Shown: positions 7,338-14,528, numbered from the stretch's first letter. The stretch is DNA of 32,792 nucleotides from Clostridia bacterium (GCA_017464225.1 JAFUDW010000072.1:1-32792); one strand, 5' to 3'. Program-made: numbers and translations. The notes: a model not told the origin generated them from the sequence alone.

Positions 7338-7637
7338 GTGAATAAACGGGATATATTGAAGCTTGCGGCCACGGCGGTCATGCTGGCGCTGGTGGTGCTG
7401 CTGATCGGCCGCGTGGGCAGCGTGCAGAGCCGGGAGGAAACCGAAACTGTACGCGAGGCCATTAAGAACGCCGCCATTACCTGCTATGCCGTGGAAGGCG
7501 CGTATCCTGATGATATTGAGTATCTTCGGGAAAACTACCATCTGGCATATAACGAGGATCAGTATTTTGTCACGTATGAATCCTTTGCCTCCAACCGGAT
7601 CCCGGATATCTGGGTTACCGAAAGGGGGCGCAGATAA
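7338..7637 (+). CDS. Small pseudopilin-like membrane protein
   Basis: The protein has 99 residues and a GTG start (AAAGGAG at 7323-7329). One N-terminal membrane helix (about residues 8-25) is followed by an amphipathic helix and a short alpha/beta part with CYAVEGAYPDDIEYL around residues 49-63, which recalls the YYxxxGxYP turn after the first helix of GspG-like pseudopilins. There is no E5-containing prepilin cleavage site, so it would keep its N-terminus. Its stop codon overlaps the next ATG (TAATG at 7635-7639). The exact family is not recognised with certainty; its place between platform and ATPase genes suggests a pseudopilus component. Confidence 0.7.
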   Translation: MNKRDILKLAATAVMLALVVLLIGRVGSVQSREETETVREAIKNAAITCYAVEGAYPDDIEYLRENYHLAYNEDQYFVTYESFASNRIPDIWVTERGRR

Positions 7638-8116
7638 TGAGGAAATATTTACCTTCCAGCCATAATATATCAGGCGCGTTCGTGTTTATGCTGCTGGGCG
7701 TTTTTGCCGTATTCTCCACCGTGATGGTGCTGCTCAGCGCTAATGTGTACAAGGGCACGGTGGACCGCCTGGCGGCCCATAACGCCATGCGCATCGCGCC
7801 GGCTTATGTGCGCAGCATGCTGCGCGCCGATGATGAAACCGGCGCCGTGAGCGTGCGGGAGGAAGCCGGGCTGACGACCGTGGTCATGGAAAACGAATAT
7901 GACGGCGATGCGTATGTCACGCGGATCTATTGTTATGATGGAATGCTGTACGAATGGTTTTCGGATGCCGACCGGGAGTTTGTGCCCGAGGAGGGAGAAA
8001 CGGTCTGCGCCTGCGGCGGGATGACGGCGGAGCTGCAGTCCGGCATGCTGACCGTCAGCCTGCTCAGCGGCGATCAATGGACGCGGGTGGATATCGCCCT
8101 GCGCGCGTATCGATGA
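7637..8116 (+). CDS. DUF4860-like membrane protein in the pilus locus
   Basis: The protein has 159 residues. A membrane helix occupies about residues 13-34 (GAFVFMLLGVFAVFSTVMV), and the rest is a beta-rich outer domain with a central YCYDGMLYEWF segment. The size, single helix and neighbours match the DUF4860 family, which is found in Clostridia next to pilus-type genes; its function is not known. The ATG overlaps the preceding stop by one base, so translation is coupled. A minor-pilin-like role is inferred from context. Confidence 0.72.
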   Translation: MRKYLPSSHNISGAFVFMLLGVFAVFSTVMVLLSANVYKGTVDRLAAHNAMRIAPAYVRSMLRADDETGAVSVREEAGLTTVVMENEYDGDAYVTRIYCYDGMLYEWFSDADREFVPEEGETVCACGGMTAELQSGMLTVSLLSGDQWTRVDIALRAYR

Positions 8117-8125
8117 GGTGATGGG

Positions 8126-8521
8126 ATGAAAACTGGCAATCGAAGCAATGCCCTGCTGGTGGAGCTTTTGATCGTGGTCATGTTCTTCATGCTGGCCGCC
8201 ACCGTACTGCTGCAGGTGTTCTCCGCCGCATCCGATCAGGGGAGCAAGGCGGGCCGCGTTACTCAAGCGCTGGTCAGCGCGCAGAACGTGGCTGAGCGCC
8301 TGTATGCCGCTGACGCGCCTGAAACGGCGTTGGTTGAAATGGGTTTTACCCGGCAGGGAAATATATGGACCCGGGACGACGGCGATTATGTGGTTGAGGC
8401 TGTCGTTGAAACCCAGGACAGACCCTACGGTATGTGGTTCCAGCAGGAAGTCCGCGTGGAAGCGGCGGGGGAAAGGCTGTTTACGCTGCCCTGCTCCCGG
8501 TATGAGGAGGCGAGGCCATGA
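8126..8521 (+). CDS. Minor pseudopilin-like protein with E5-type hydrophobic N-terminus
   Basis: The protein has 131 residues. Near the N-terminus, after KTGNRSN, comes ALLVELLIVVMFFMLA, which matches the hydrophobic stretch of type IV prepilins with a glutamate at the fifth position after a cleavage point at N|A. The residue before the cut would be Asn rather than the usual Gly, so processing by a prepilin peptidase is uncertain. A helix and a beta-rich domain follow, ending in LPCSRYEEA. The GAGGTGATGGG ribosome site precedes the ATG at 8126. Its stop overlaps the next start (ATGA, 8518-8521). It is the best pilin candidate in this locus. Confidence 0.72.
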   Translation: MKTGNRSNALLVELLIVVMFFMLAATVLLQVFSAASDQGSKAGRVTQALVSAQNVAERLYAADAPETALVEMGFTRQGNIWTRDDGDYVVEAVVETQDRPYGMWFQQEVRVEAAGERLFTLPCSRYEEARP

Positions 8522-8931
8522 GAAAGAAGAGTACGATCAGCTTTGGCCCAGGCGCCTCGTCGCTGGTCCTGATCTTTGTGGTGCTCAGCATGAGCGTGCT
8601 GGGCATGCTGGCGCTGATGAACGGGCGCAACGACGCGCGGCTCAGCGAGCGCAGCGCGCAGGTGATCGAGGCGGCGTATCGGCTGAGCGAGCGGGCTGAG
8701 GAACGGCGGGCGGAGCTGGATGGGCTGCTGGCTGAGGCCGGACCGGATGCTGATATTGAGGCGCTGCTGCCGGAGGATATGTACCTGGAGGATGGCGCGG
8801 TCTGCTGGCAGGAAACCGACGGCAGCCGGGTACTGGACTGCGCGCTGAAACTGCTGGACGCGGACACGGGCCGGCGCATGGTATGGCTTCGGCACGATCT
8901 GACCGCTGAAACGGAGGAAATCTGGGAATGA
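8518..8931 (+). CDS. Single-pass membrane protein of the pseudopilus locus, family uncertain
   Basis: The protein has 137 residues. A short basic start (MRKKST) and one membrane helix (about residues 14-34, ASSLVLIFVVLSMSVLGMLAL) are followed by a long amphipathic helix rich in Arg/Glu (about 36-72) and a small beta-rich end. The outline is that of PilX/GspK-like minor components, but no signature motif is visible, so the family is not assigned. Both ends overlap neighbours by ATGA-type junctions, indicating tight translational coupling with the pseudopilin-like gene before it and pilT after it. Confidence 0.7.
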   Translation: MRKKSTISFGPGASSLVLIFVVLSMSVLGMLALMNGRNDARLSERSAQVIEAAYRLSERAEERRAELDGLLAEAGPDADIEALLPEDMYLEDGAVCWQETDGSRVLDCALKLLDADTGRRMVWLRHDLTAETEEIWE

Positions 8932-9977
8932 TGGTTGAAATGCTGAAAAAAGCCGTGGAAATGCGTGGCTCGGATATTTTTCTTATCCCCGGCGCTTGCC
9001 CCATGGTGAAGGTGAACAACAGCTTTGTCAAGCTGTCGGAGGACAGGATGGCGCCTGCTGATTCCGAGCGCTTCATCCAGCAGATGTACGAGCTGGCCCA
9101 CAGGGATTTTGCGCTGCTGAATCAGGAAGGCGACGATGATTTTTCCTTCGCGATCCTGAATGTCAGCCGGTTCCGCTGCAACGCGTATCGTCAGCGCGGT
9201 ACGGTGGCGGCCATTTGCCGTATCGTCAACTTTGAGTTGCCCGATCCCAACGCCATGAGCATTCCGCCCATCGTGATGGATCTGGCGTCCCAGCGCAGCG
9301 GCATGATTCTGGTCACCGGCCCGGCAGGCAGCGGCAAGAGCACCACCCTGGCCTGCATGGTGGACAGGATCAATGCCACCCGCGAGGCGCATATCGTCAC
9401 CATTGAGGATCCCATTGAGTATCTGCACAGGCATAAGAAATCGTTGGTGAGCCAGCGCGAAGTGCCCAATGACGCCGCCACCTTTTCCCGTGCGCTGCGC
9501 GCGGCGCTGCGTGAAGCGCCGGACGTGGTGCTGCTGGGCGAGATGCGAGACCTGGATACCATCCGCACAGCCATTACCGCTGCCGAAACCGGGCATTTGC
9601 TTTTGTCCACGCTGCATACCATTGGCGCGGCCAAAACGGTGGATCGCATCATCGATACCTTCCCGCCGGAGCAGCAGGCGCAGATCCGTGTGCAGCTGTC
9701 CATGGTGCTCAAGGCCGTGGTTTCTCAGCGGCTGGTGCCTACGGTGGATGGCGGACGCGTGCCGGTATTTGAGGTGATGACCGTGAACGCCGCCATCCAG
9801 AACATGATCCGCGACGGCCGAACCCACCAGATCGACAATGTGATCTACAGCGGCAGTGATAAGACCATGCTTTCCATGGACGCCGAGCTTCAGCGCCTGG
9901 TGCGCGCGGGCCGCGTTTCACGGGATATCGCTTTGCTCTATGCCGCCAACCCCGATACGCTGTCAAAGCGGATCTGA
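8928..9977 (+). CDS. PilT-type pilus ATPase
   Basis: The protein has 349 residues, the normal PilT length. An N-terminal PAS-like domain (about 1-105) is followed by the RecA-like ATPase: Walker A GPAGSGKST at 131-139, Asp box EDPIEYLH, Walker B VVLLGEMRD with the GEMRD form typical of PilT (PilB-type proteins usually have GEIRD), the His box STLHTIGAAKTVDRIIDTFP, and a C-terminal AIQNMIRDGR resembling the AIRNLIRE retraction motif of PilT. It lacks the N-terminal extension and tetra-Cys site of PilB. PilT powers pilus retraction; here it is the only motor in the locus, so it may drive the whole cycle. The ATG at 8928 overlaps the preceding stop; ATG 8931 is also possible. Confidence 0.93.
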   Translation: MMVEMLKKAVEMRGSDIFLIPGACPMVKVNNSFVKLSEDRMAPADSERFIQQMYELAHRDFALLNQEGDDDFSFAILNVSRFRCNAYRQRGTVAAICRIVNFELPDPNAMSIPPIVMDLASQRSGMILVTGPAGSGKSTTLACMVDRINATREAHIVTIEDPIEYLHRHKKSLVSQREVPNDAATFSRALRAALREAPDVVLLGEMRDLDTIRTAITAAETGHLLLSTLHTIGAAKTVDRIIDTFPPEQQAQIRVQLSMVLKAVVSQRLVPTVDGGRVPVFEVMTVNAAIQNMIRDGRTHQIDNVIYSGSDKTMLSMDAELQRLVRAGRVSRDIALLYAANPDTLSKRI

Positions 9978-10123
9978 TTTGGTTTGCCGGGGGAGAGGAC
10001 GTTAAGGAGCGCTGCTCCTTAAAAACCCTGCCAGTTGCGGATGTTGCTTGCGTGCTTTTTCAAACAACTTTCCGCAGTTGATTGAAGTAGGATTGTCGCA
10101 AAGAGCGCACCGGAAATACGCGA

Positions 10124-10163
10124 TCAACAAAAATAACCCAGACTCGAGCAAGCTCGGTCTGGG
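10124..10163 (-). terminator. Probable terminator on the minus strand
   Basis: CCCAGAC-T-CGAGC / GCTCG-GTCTGGG (10137-10163) is a 12-base-pair stem with one bulge. Read on the minus strand it is followed by TTATTTTTGTT, as expected for an intrinsic terminator of the VTC-DUF4956 unit, which ends about 200 bases upstream in that orientation. On the plus strand the T-tract is poor. Confidence 0.5.
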
Positions 10164-10288
10164 CGTTTCTGTATGCTCGCTATGACGCTGTCGCGTCATT
10201 GACGTCGGCAAGCCGCCATCATCTCTGGGGCGAAATAACGCGATGAAAAGTTGAATCCGAAACCCAGCCTGAGGTAGGCACGCGCTGC

Positions 10289-10323
10289 GGGCCGGAAGGT
10301 CCCGGATGCGGAGGCCCTTATCG
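10289..10323 (+). repeat. Dispersed intergenic repeat, copy 1 (35 bases)
   Basis: This segment matches 29580-29614 at 27 of 35 positions without gaps, sharing GGGCCGG, CCCGGA and CCCTTA blocks. It forms the right-hand end of the inverted-repeat-bounded stretch between pilT and the DUF4956 gene. Confidence 0.5.
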
Positions 10324-10360
10324 CATCTCCCGCTGATATACGCTTAATCTGGGCTTTCTG

Positions 10361-11038
10361 TCAGTTCATATACTCTCCGTTATAGGTTACCAGTACGGCG
10401 CTGCGCACGCCGGGCAGGTCGTTCAGCGCGTGCATAAAGGCGGTATCCTCGCCCTTGAGGCGAATATCCACGGTCAGTTCAGTTCCTTCGGGACCGACGC
10501 GCTTGGATTTGACGCGGCTGCGCTTTACCTGCTGTTTCAGCAGCGCCATGGCCTCATCTTCCGCCGCCGCACCGTCCAGATTGAGCACCAAGATATAAGG
10601 CACGCCGTTGGCGCGGCCCCGGGTGAGCAGCAGGATAACCAGGCCGATGGCCAGCGAGCCCACCACGGCCACGCCCGTCATGCCCGCGCCCGTGGCGATG
10701 CCGGCCGCCACAGCCCAGAACATGAACATGATATCCATGGGTTCTTTGATGGAGGTGCGGAAACGGATGATGGACAGCGCGCCCACCATGCCCAGCGTCA
10801 GCACCACATTGCTGGTGACCACGCACAGGATCATGGCGCTGACCATGGTGATCGCCACCAGGGTAACGCCGTAAGTCATGGTATACATGACGCCCTGGTA
10901 GGTGACGCGGTACAGCGCGGCGATAAACATCCCCAGCAGCGCCGCGGCCAGCAGGATCAGCAGCGTATCCGGCAGCGAAAAGGCTACGGCCTTTTCAAAA
11001 AAGCTCAGGGAAAACAGTTGGCTCAGCACGTTGTTCAT
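10361..11038 (-). CDS. DUF4956 membrane protein
   Basis: The protein has 225 residues from ATG 11038, preceded by AGAGGT; the in-frame TTG at 11053 is rejected because the AGAGGT site would lie inside it. Residues about 22-150 hold four or five membrane helices, with the DUF4956 signature around TLGMVGALSIIRFRTSIKEP between helices. The C-terminal 75 residues form a cytosolic alpha/beta domain. The function is unknown, but the family is regularly encoded beside VTC-domain proteins, and here the start lies 12 bases past the stop of the VTC gene. A membrane partner of a polyphosphate- or inositol-phosphate-type system is inferred only from that pairing. Confidence 0.88.
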   Translation of the reverse strand: MNNVLSQLFSLSFFEKAVAFSLPDTLLILLAAALLGMFIAALYRVTYQGVMYTMTYGVTLVAITMVSAMILCVVTSNVVLTLGMVGALSIIRFRTSIKEPMDIMFMFWAVAAGIATGAGMTGVAVVGSLAIGLVILLLTRGRANGVPYILVLNLDGAAAEDEAMALLKQQVKRSRVKSKRVGPEGTELTVDIRLKGEDTAFMHALNDLPGVRSAVLVTYNGEYMN

Positions 11039-11049
11039 TGGTATACCTC

Positions 11050-11718
11050 TCAATCGAAGGAATGGCAGGCTTCAAACTTGGAAAAACTCATGGGCCTGCA
11101 TTGACAGCAGGTGATATCGCGGATGATCTCGGGCAGATAGTTGTCAAACTTGACCTCCAGCAGCACAAAGTCATTGCTCTGCGTCCGGGGACGAGGCTGA
11201 ATGGGGGACAGGAAATCCACATCCCACAGCCCGGTGCGGATATCCGAATCCAGCGTGACCCGCACATTGCCTGGCCCATATACATAAGCCTCCCGATTAT
11301 AGTGAACCTGCACGCTGGGCGCCATGAGCTCTGTGCGCATTTTCAGGTATAACTCGCGTATCAGCGCGCGGTCGCAGTCCGCCATCCATAGGATATCCCC
11401 AGCCATCAGCCGGTCGATTTCGGGCCGGGTCAGCGTGCAGCCCACCTTATCGCACAGTGAGCCCACCTTGCTTTTGCGTTCCAGGCGAAAGAAAAAACGG
11501 TTATCGTTATAATAGCGGATGCGATACTTGTGGCGTACGGGCATCCCCACCTGCTTTTCGGTCAGCGCTGTTCGTGTGGGGGTATCCAGGTATATGCTGT
11601 GTATATCATAGGTGCCGTCCGGCCTGGCATAAGGATCGCGCCGCATCACGGCCTGCAGCCGTACCCGCAGGGCGGCGGCTTCGGCGGGCAGCAGGCGGCT
11701 TTTGATCTCGTGGCGCAT
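11050..11718 (-). CDS. VTC-domain protein (polyphosphate polymerase-like)
   Basis: The protein has 222 residues from ATG 11718, chosen for the GGAAGGAG site just upstream; a more distal in-frame start at 11742 lies at the predicted transcription start and is unlikely. The VTC/triphosphate-tunnel-metalloenzyme fold is indicated by the N-terminal RHEIKSRLL, YDIHSIYLDTP, KYRIRYYND, FRLERKSKVG and the late VLLEVKFDNYLPEII segments, which supply the basic and acidic residues lining the tunnel. Eukaryotic Vtc4 makes polyphosphate; bacterial members are mostly untested. It is co-transcribed with the DUF4956 gene. A CotH-like gene, often a third partner, is absent. Confidence 0.88.
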   Translation of the reverse strand: MRHEIKSRLLPAEAAALRVRLQAVMRRDPYARPDGTYDIHSIYLDTPTRTALTEKQVGMPVRHKYRIRYYNDNRFFFRLERKSKVGSLCDKVGCTLTRPEIDRLMAGDILWMADCDRALIRELYLKMRTELMAPSVQVHYNREAYVYGPGNVRVTLDSDIRTGLWDVDFLSPIQPRPRTQSNDFVLLEVKFDNYLPEIIRDITCCQCRPMSFSKFEACHSFD

Positions 11719-11750
11719 GGCGGCTCCTTCCTTTGCGTTCAATTTCGCTT

Positions 11751-11779
11751 ATTGTACCACGAAACAGCCTGAACCGCAA
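11751..11779 (-). promoter_or_regulatory. Promoter for the VTC-DUF4956 pair
   Basis: On the minus strand, TTGCGG (11774-11779) and TACAAT (11751-11756) are 17 bases apart, with TGG directly before the -10 as an extended -10 element. The start would fall near 11744, giving a leader of about 25 bases before ATG 11718. Confidence 0.75.
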
Positions 11780-11782
11780 GCG

Positions 11783-12598
11783 TTACGCCTTGCTCCGGGG
11801 TCCCTTGGGCAGCACCACCCTGAGCTCCACGGCGGTTTCATAATCGCAAACCTCGCAGCGCGCGTCCAGTCCGGTATCACGAAGCTGCTGTACGATGCCC
11901 CGGATGGCGTTGACGTACAGCCGCGGATCGCGTGCAAGGCTGATCAAACGCCGATGGCCAACGGGCACGGGCAAGCGCTCCAGCGCTTTTGATACCAGCT
12001 GCTCGGTCTTCTGCACGCTGAGCCGCTGAGCGGCAGCCTGTGCGGCGACGCGCAGCCGCGTCTCCTCCCCCGGCAGAGGCAGCAACGCCCGGGCATGACG
12101 CTCACTGAGGCCGTTTTCGGCAATGATCTCCCGGACGGAAGGCTCCAGTCGCAGCAGCCGCAGGCGATTATTGACGGTGGGCAGACTCTTGCCCAGCAGC
12201 CGCGCCAGCGTTTCCTGGGTCATGCCTTGGCCGATAAGCCTGGAATACGCCTCCGCCTCCTCAAAAAAATGCAGGTTCTGCCTCTGTACGTTCTCCACCA
12301 GCGCCAGCAGGGCGCTTTCAGCGTCGTCAGCGGGCAGGATAAACGCTTCGATGTGCGTATGCCCCAGCAGCTTGCAGGCGCGAAACCGCCTTTCGCCCAT
12401 GACCAGCTCATATCCCGCGGGCAGCGGGCGCACGGTGATGGGCTGCAAAAGGCCGTTTTGCCGGATGGACGCGGCCAGCTCCATTAATGAAAAATCGTCA
12501 AATGCCTGCCTGGGCTGCAGACGGTTGGGCACGATGGAATCCATGGCCAGCCAGCACAGCTGGCGGCCAGCGGTCTGTATTGCCGTGTTTGCGCGCAT
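11783..12598 (-). CDS. noc: ParB-family nucleoid occlusion protein (Noc-like)
   Basis: The protein has 271 residues. An N-terminal ParB/Srx-like CTPase domain is seen: VPNRLQPRQAFDD, IRQNGLLQPITVRPL and the GERRFRAC motif (68-75). ENVQRQNLHFFEEAEAY (102-118) is the conserved ParB box, then a helix-turn-helix at about 126-150 (MTQETLARLLGKSLPTVNNR) for site-specific DNA binding, then a C-terminal dimer part. Noc blocks division over the nucleoid, whereas Spo0J/ParB segregates origins. The call of Noc over ParB rests on its place immediately after rsmG and the lack of an adjacent soj/parA. The start at 12598 has a CGGGAGG site. I saw no obvious binding-site palindrome nearby. Confidence 0.82.
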   Translation of the reverse strand: MRANTAIQTAGRQLCWLAMDSIVPNRLQPRQAFDDFSLMELAASIRQNGLLQPITVRPLPAGYELVMGERRFRACKLLGHTHIEAFILPADDAESALLALVENVQRQNLHFFEEAEAYSRLIGQGMTQETLARLLGKSLPTVNNRLRLLRLEPSVREIIAENGLSERHARALLPLPGEETRLRVAAQAAAQRLSVQKTEQLVSKALERLPVPVGHRRLISLARDPRLYVNAIRGIVQQLRDTGLDARCEVCDYETAVELRVVLPKGPRSKA

Positions 12599-12698
12599 GT
12601 GCGCCTCCCGTTTCCGTTTGATGGGGGCGCGGCGCCCACCGGGCGGTCTCCCTCTTACCTCCCGGCGGGCCGTTCCCGCGCCCTTGCCCTTTGTTTCT

Positions 12699-12737
12699 AT
12701 AAAAAACCGCAGCCTCCTGCATGGAAGGCCGCGGTTT
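12699..12737 (-). terminator. Intrinsic terminator between rsmG and noc
   Basis: On the minus strand AAACCGCGGCC and GGCTGCGGTTT pair around a 13-base loop (12704-12714 with 12728-12737, one mismatch) and run into TTTTTTAT. It would end much of the comEC-holA-rsmG transcript before noc, so noc may depend on readthrough or an unrecognised promoter. Confidence 0.7.
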
Positions 12738-12757
12738 CGTTCGACAGGAAATGGAGA

Positions 12758-13492
12758 TTATTGTGCTTTTCCTTGTGATTTGGCAGTTTTCCCCAGCGGA
12801 TCCTTGGCGGGCGTGCCGCTTTTCCGCGGATATTGCCGAAGGGTTTTTTTGAGCTTGATAAAGGGCTGTACATAATGCTCGCGGCCTTCGATGGGCAGGC
12901 GCGCCAACGGTTCGGCCTTCGCGCCCAGGATATGGGCGGCCTTTTCTCCGCTTTCCAGCTCTTCGGTCACCGCCGGCCCTTTCCAGCACAGCGCCCGGCC
13001 GCCCAGGCGCACAAAGGGCAGCAGATATTCGCACAGCACGTTCAGCGGGGCCACAGCCCGGGCCGCGGCGATATCAAAGCATTCCCGCAATTCACCCCGG
13101 GCGGCGTCCTCAGCCCGGGCGTGGAGAACGGCAACATTGCGCAGCGCCAATTCCTGACAGACCGCCTGTAAGAAATCGCAGCGCTTGCGCTGGGCGTCCA
13201 AAAGGGTGACGCGCAGGTCGGGCCGCACGGTGGCGAGCGCCATGCCGGGAAAGCCCGCGCCGGTACCCACGTCGATGAGCGAAGCCCCGTCGGGAAACCA
13301 GTCGGCATGCGATAGGGGCAAGAGCGAGTCGCCGTAATGCCGCAGGGCCATTTCCTCTTCCGGCACGTTGGTCAGATCCATGCGGCTGTTCCAGTCCAGC
13401 AGCAGGGCATGGTAAGCGCTGAGCTTGCGGCAGGCTTCCCCGTCCAGCACGATCCCGGCGTTTTGCAGAAGGATATTCAGTTCCTCAATCAT
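12758..13492 (-). CDS. rsmG: 16S rRNA (guanine527-N7)-methyltransferase RsmG
   Basis: The protein has 244 residues. It uses S-adenosylmethionine to methylate G527 of 16S rRNA. The family signature is visible: WNSRMDLTNV early, HYGDSLLPL, the SAM-binding loop DVGTGAGFPGMALA (74-87), LLDAQRKRCDFLQ, and the RAVAPLNVLCEYLLPF segment. The C-terminus has a basic tail (RKSGTPAKDPLGKTAKSQGK) longer than usual. The ATG overlaps the end of holA by 8 bases, so the two are translationally coupled. Confidence 0.94.
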   Translation of the reverse strand: MIEELNILLQNAGIVLDGEACRKLSAYHALLLDWNSRMDLTNVPEEEMALRHYGDSLLPLSHADWFPDGASLIDVGTGAGFPGMALATVRPDLRVTLLDAQRKRCDFLQAVCQELALRNVAVLHARAEDAARGELRECFDIAAARAVAPLNVLCEYLLPFVRLGGRALCWKGPAVTEELESGEKAAHILGAKAEPLARLPIEGREHYVQPFIKLKKTLRQYPRKSGTPAKDPLGKTAKSQGKAQ

Positions 13493-14519
13493 CTTTTTCC
13501 TCCGCGCGAATACGCAGCAATTGAAGCATGGTTTCCTCCAGCGCCCCTTCCAACGGCAATTGGCCGCTTTTGACCAGGTATTCGGTCTCCATACAGGCGT
13601 CGCACATGGCGTGCAGCTGCTCCTCGGTGTAGCGCGTCACCTGGTTATACAGCTGCCGTACGGCAAAGGGCGGCGCGCCGATCTTGGAAGCGATGGCGTC
13701 GGGCTGCATGCCTCCGGCGCGCAGGAGCCTGACGGACAGCAACCTGCGGCACTCCCCCTGCAGCAGCGCCAGCAGCATCAGCGGCTCCTCACCATCCTTT
13801 TGCAGGGCATGGGCCAGGGTAAAGGCGCCTTTGGCGTCGCCGCGCATCAGTGTATTGGTCAGGTCATAGATCCGGTAGGCCGTGGTGCGGGTACATACGG
13901 TGTCGATATCCTCGGGCAGGATCTCAGCCCTGTCCCCGGCAAAGGCCGCCAGCTTCTGCAATTCGCTGGACAGGGCATACAGATCGTTTCCCGCCGTGAA
14001 GGTCAGCTTTTGGCAGGCGGAAGCGCTGATCTGCTTGCCCAGCTTTTTCAGCGTTTGGGCGATCCAGCGGGTCATCTCCCGATCCTCCAGCGGCGTGAAT
14101 TGCACGATCTCAGCCGTTTTTTTCAGCTGCTGGTACAGCTTTTTCCGGCCGTCGGCCTTATCCCGCACATAGAAAACGATGCAGGCGGTATCCGGCGGAT
14201 TTTTCAGATAGTCCGATAGCGCGGCGGCGCTGCGACCTTCGTCATACCCCTTAGCTTTTCCCTGCAGCATGCCGCATTCCTGCACCACGACCAAACGCCG
14301 CTCAGCCATGAAGGGCAGCGTTTCGGCGGCGGCGATTAGCGTATTGGCGTCCGGATCAATGAGCCGGGTCTCGTTGATATCTTCCAGCCCCTGCGGCAGC
14401 ATACGCCCGCGCAAAGTCTCCAGCGCCGAGCGCTTGATATACTCTTCAGGACCCTCCAGCACATAGCAGGGGCTTATTTTCCCCTGGCTGACCTGTTCAA
14501 AAAAAGTACGGCGTTCCAT
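13485..14519 (-). CDS. holA: DNA polymerase III delta subunit
   Basis: The protein has 344 residues, the usual size. HolA opens the beta clamp as part of the clamp loader. The N-terminus SPCYVLEGPEEYIKRSALE and the segments AAAETLPFMAERRLVVVQE and DTACIVFYV match the family, followed by the helical lid (LGKQISASACQKLTFTAGND) and collar domains; like other delta subunits it has no Walker A motif. AAGGAG lies 7 bases before ATG 14519. It follows comEC by 9 bases, the order seen in many Firmicutes (comEC-holA). Confidence 0.93.
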   Translation of the reverse strand: MERRTFFEQVSQGKISPCYVLEGPEEYIKRSALETLRGRMLPQGLEDINETRLIDPDANTLIAAAETLPFMAERRLVVVQECGMLQGKAKGYDEGRSAAALSDYLKNPPDTACIVFYVRDKADGRKKLYQQLKKTAEIVQFTPLEDREMTRWIAQTLKKLGKQISASACQKLTFTAGNDLYALSSELQKLAAFAGDRAEILPEDIDTVCTRTTAYRIYDLTNTLMRGDAKGAFTLAHALQKDGEEPLMLLALLQGECRRLLSVRLLRAGGMQPDAIASKIGAPPFAVRQLYNQVTRYTEEQLHAMCDACMETEYLVKSGQLPLEGALEETMLQLLRIRAEEKDD

Positions 14520-14528
14520 GAAAACTCC

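Larger units (their letters stand above)
9983..10333. repeat. Non-coding element bounded by imperfect inverted repeats
   Basis: The 383 bases between pilT and the DUF4956 gene contain no credible gene. GGGGGAGAGGACGTTAAGG at 9989-10007 and the reverse complement of 10316-10333 (GCGGGAGATGCGATAAGG) agree at 15 of 18 aligned positions with one gap, so the stretch is bracketed by inverted repeats. Inside are several hairpins: 10002-10022 (9-base-pair perfect stem), 10032-10080 (10 base pairs with two G-U pairs if read as plus-strand RNA), 10137-10163 and 10182-10199 (ATGACGC/GCGTCAT). The end motif recurs at 29571-29628. It could be a miniature mobile or structured repeat; no transposase or known RNA family was recognised. 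Confidence 0.5.

Noticed and set aside
10002..10022. Perfect TTAAGGAGC/GCTCCTTAA hairpin as a terminator for pilT
   Set aside because: No T-run follows on the plus strand; on the minus strand the T-run precedes the stem, so it does not fit an intrinsic terminator.
10002..10211. A 69-codon minus-strand frame in the gap after pilT
   Set aside because: It runs through several hairpins and a terminator, has no ribosome site, and ends inside the repeat; better explained as non-coding.
11783..13492. parS or Noc-binding palindromes near noc and rsmG
   Set aside because: I saw no match to the known TGTTTCACGTGAAACA or ATTTCCCGGGAAAT type sites by eye.
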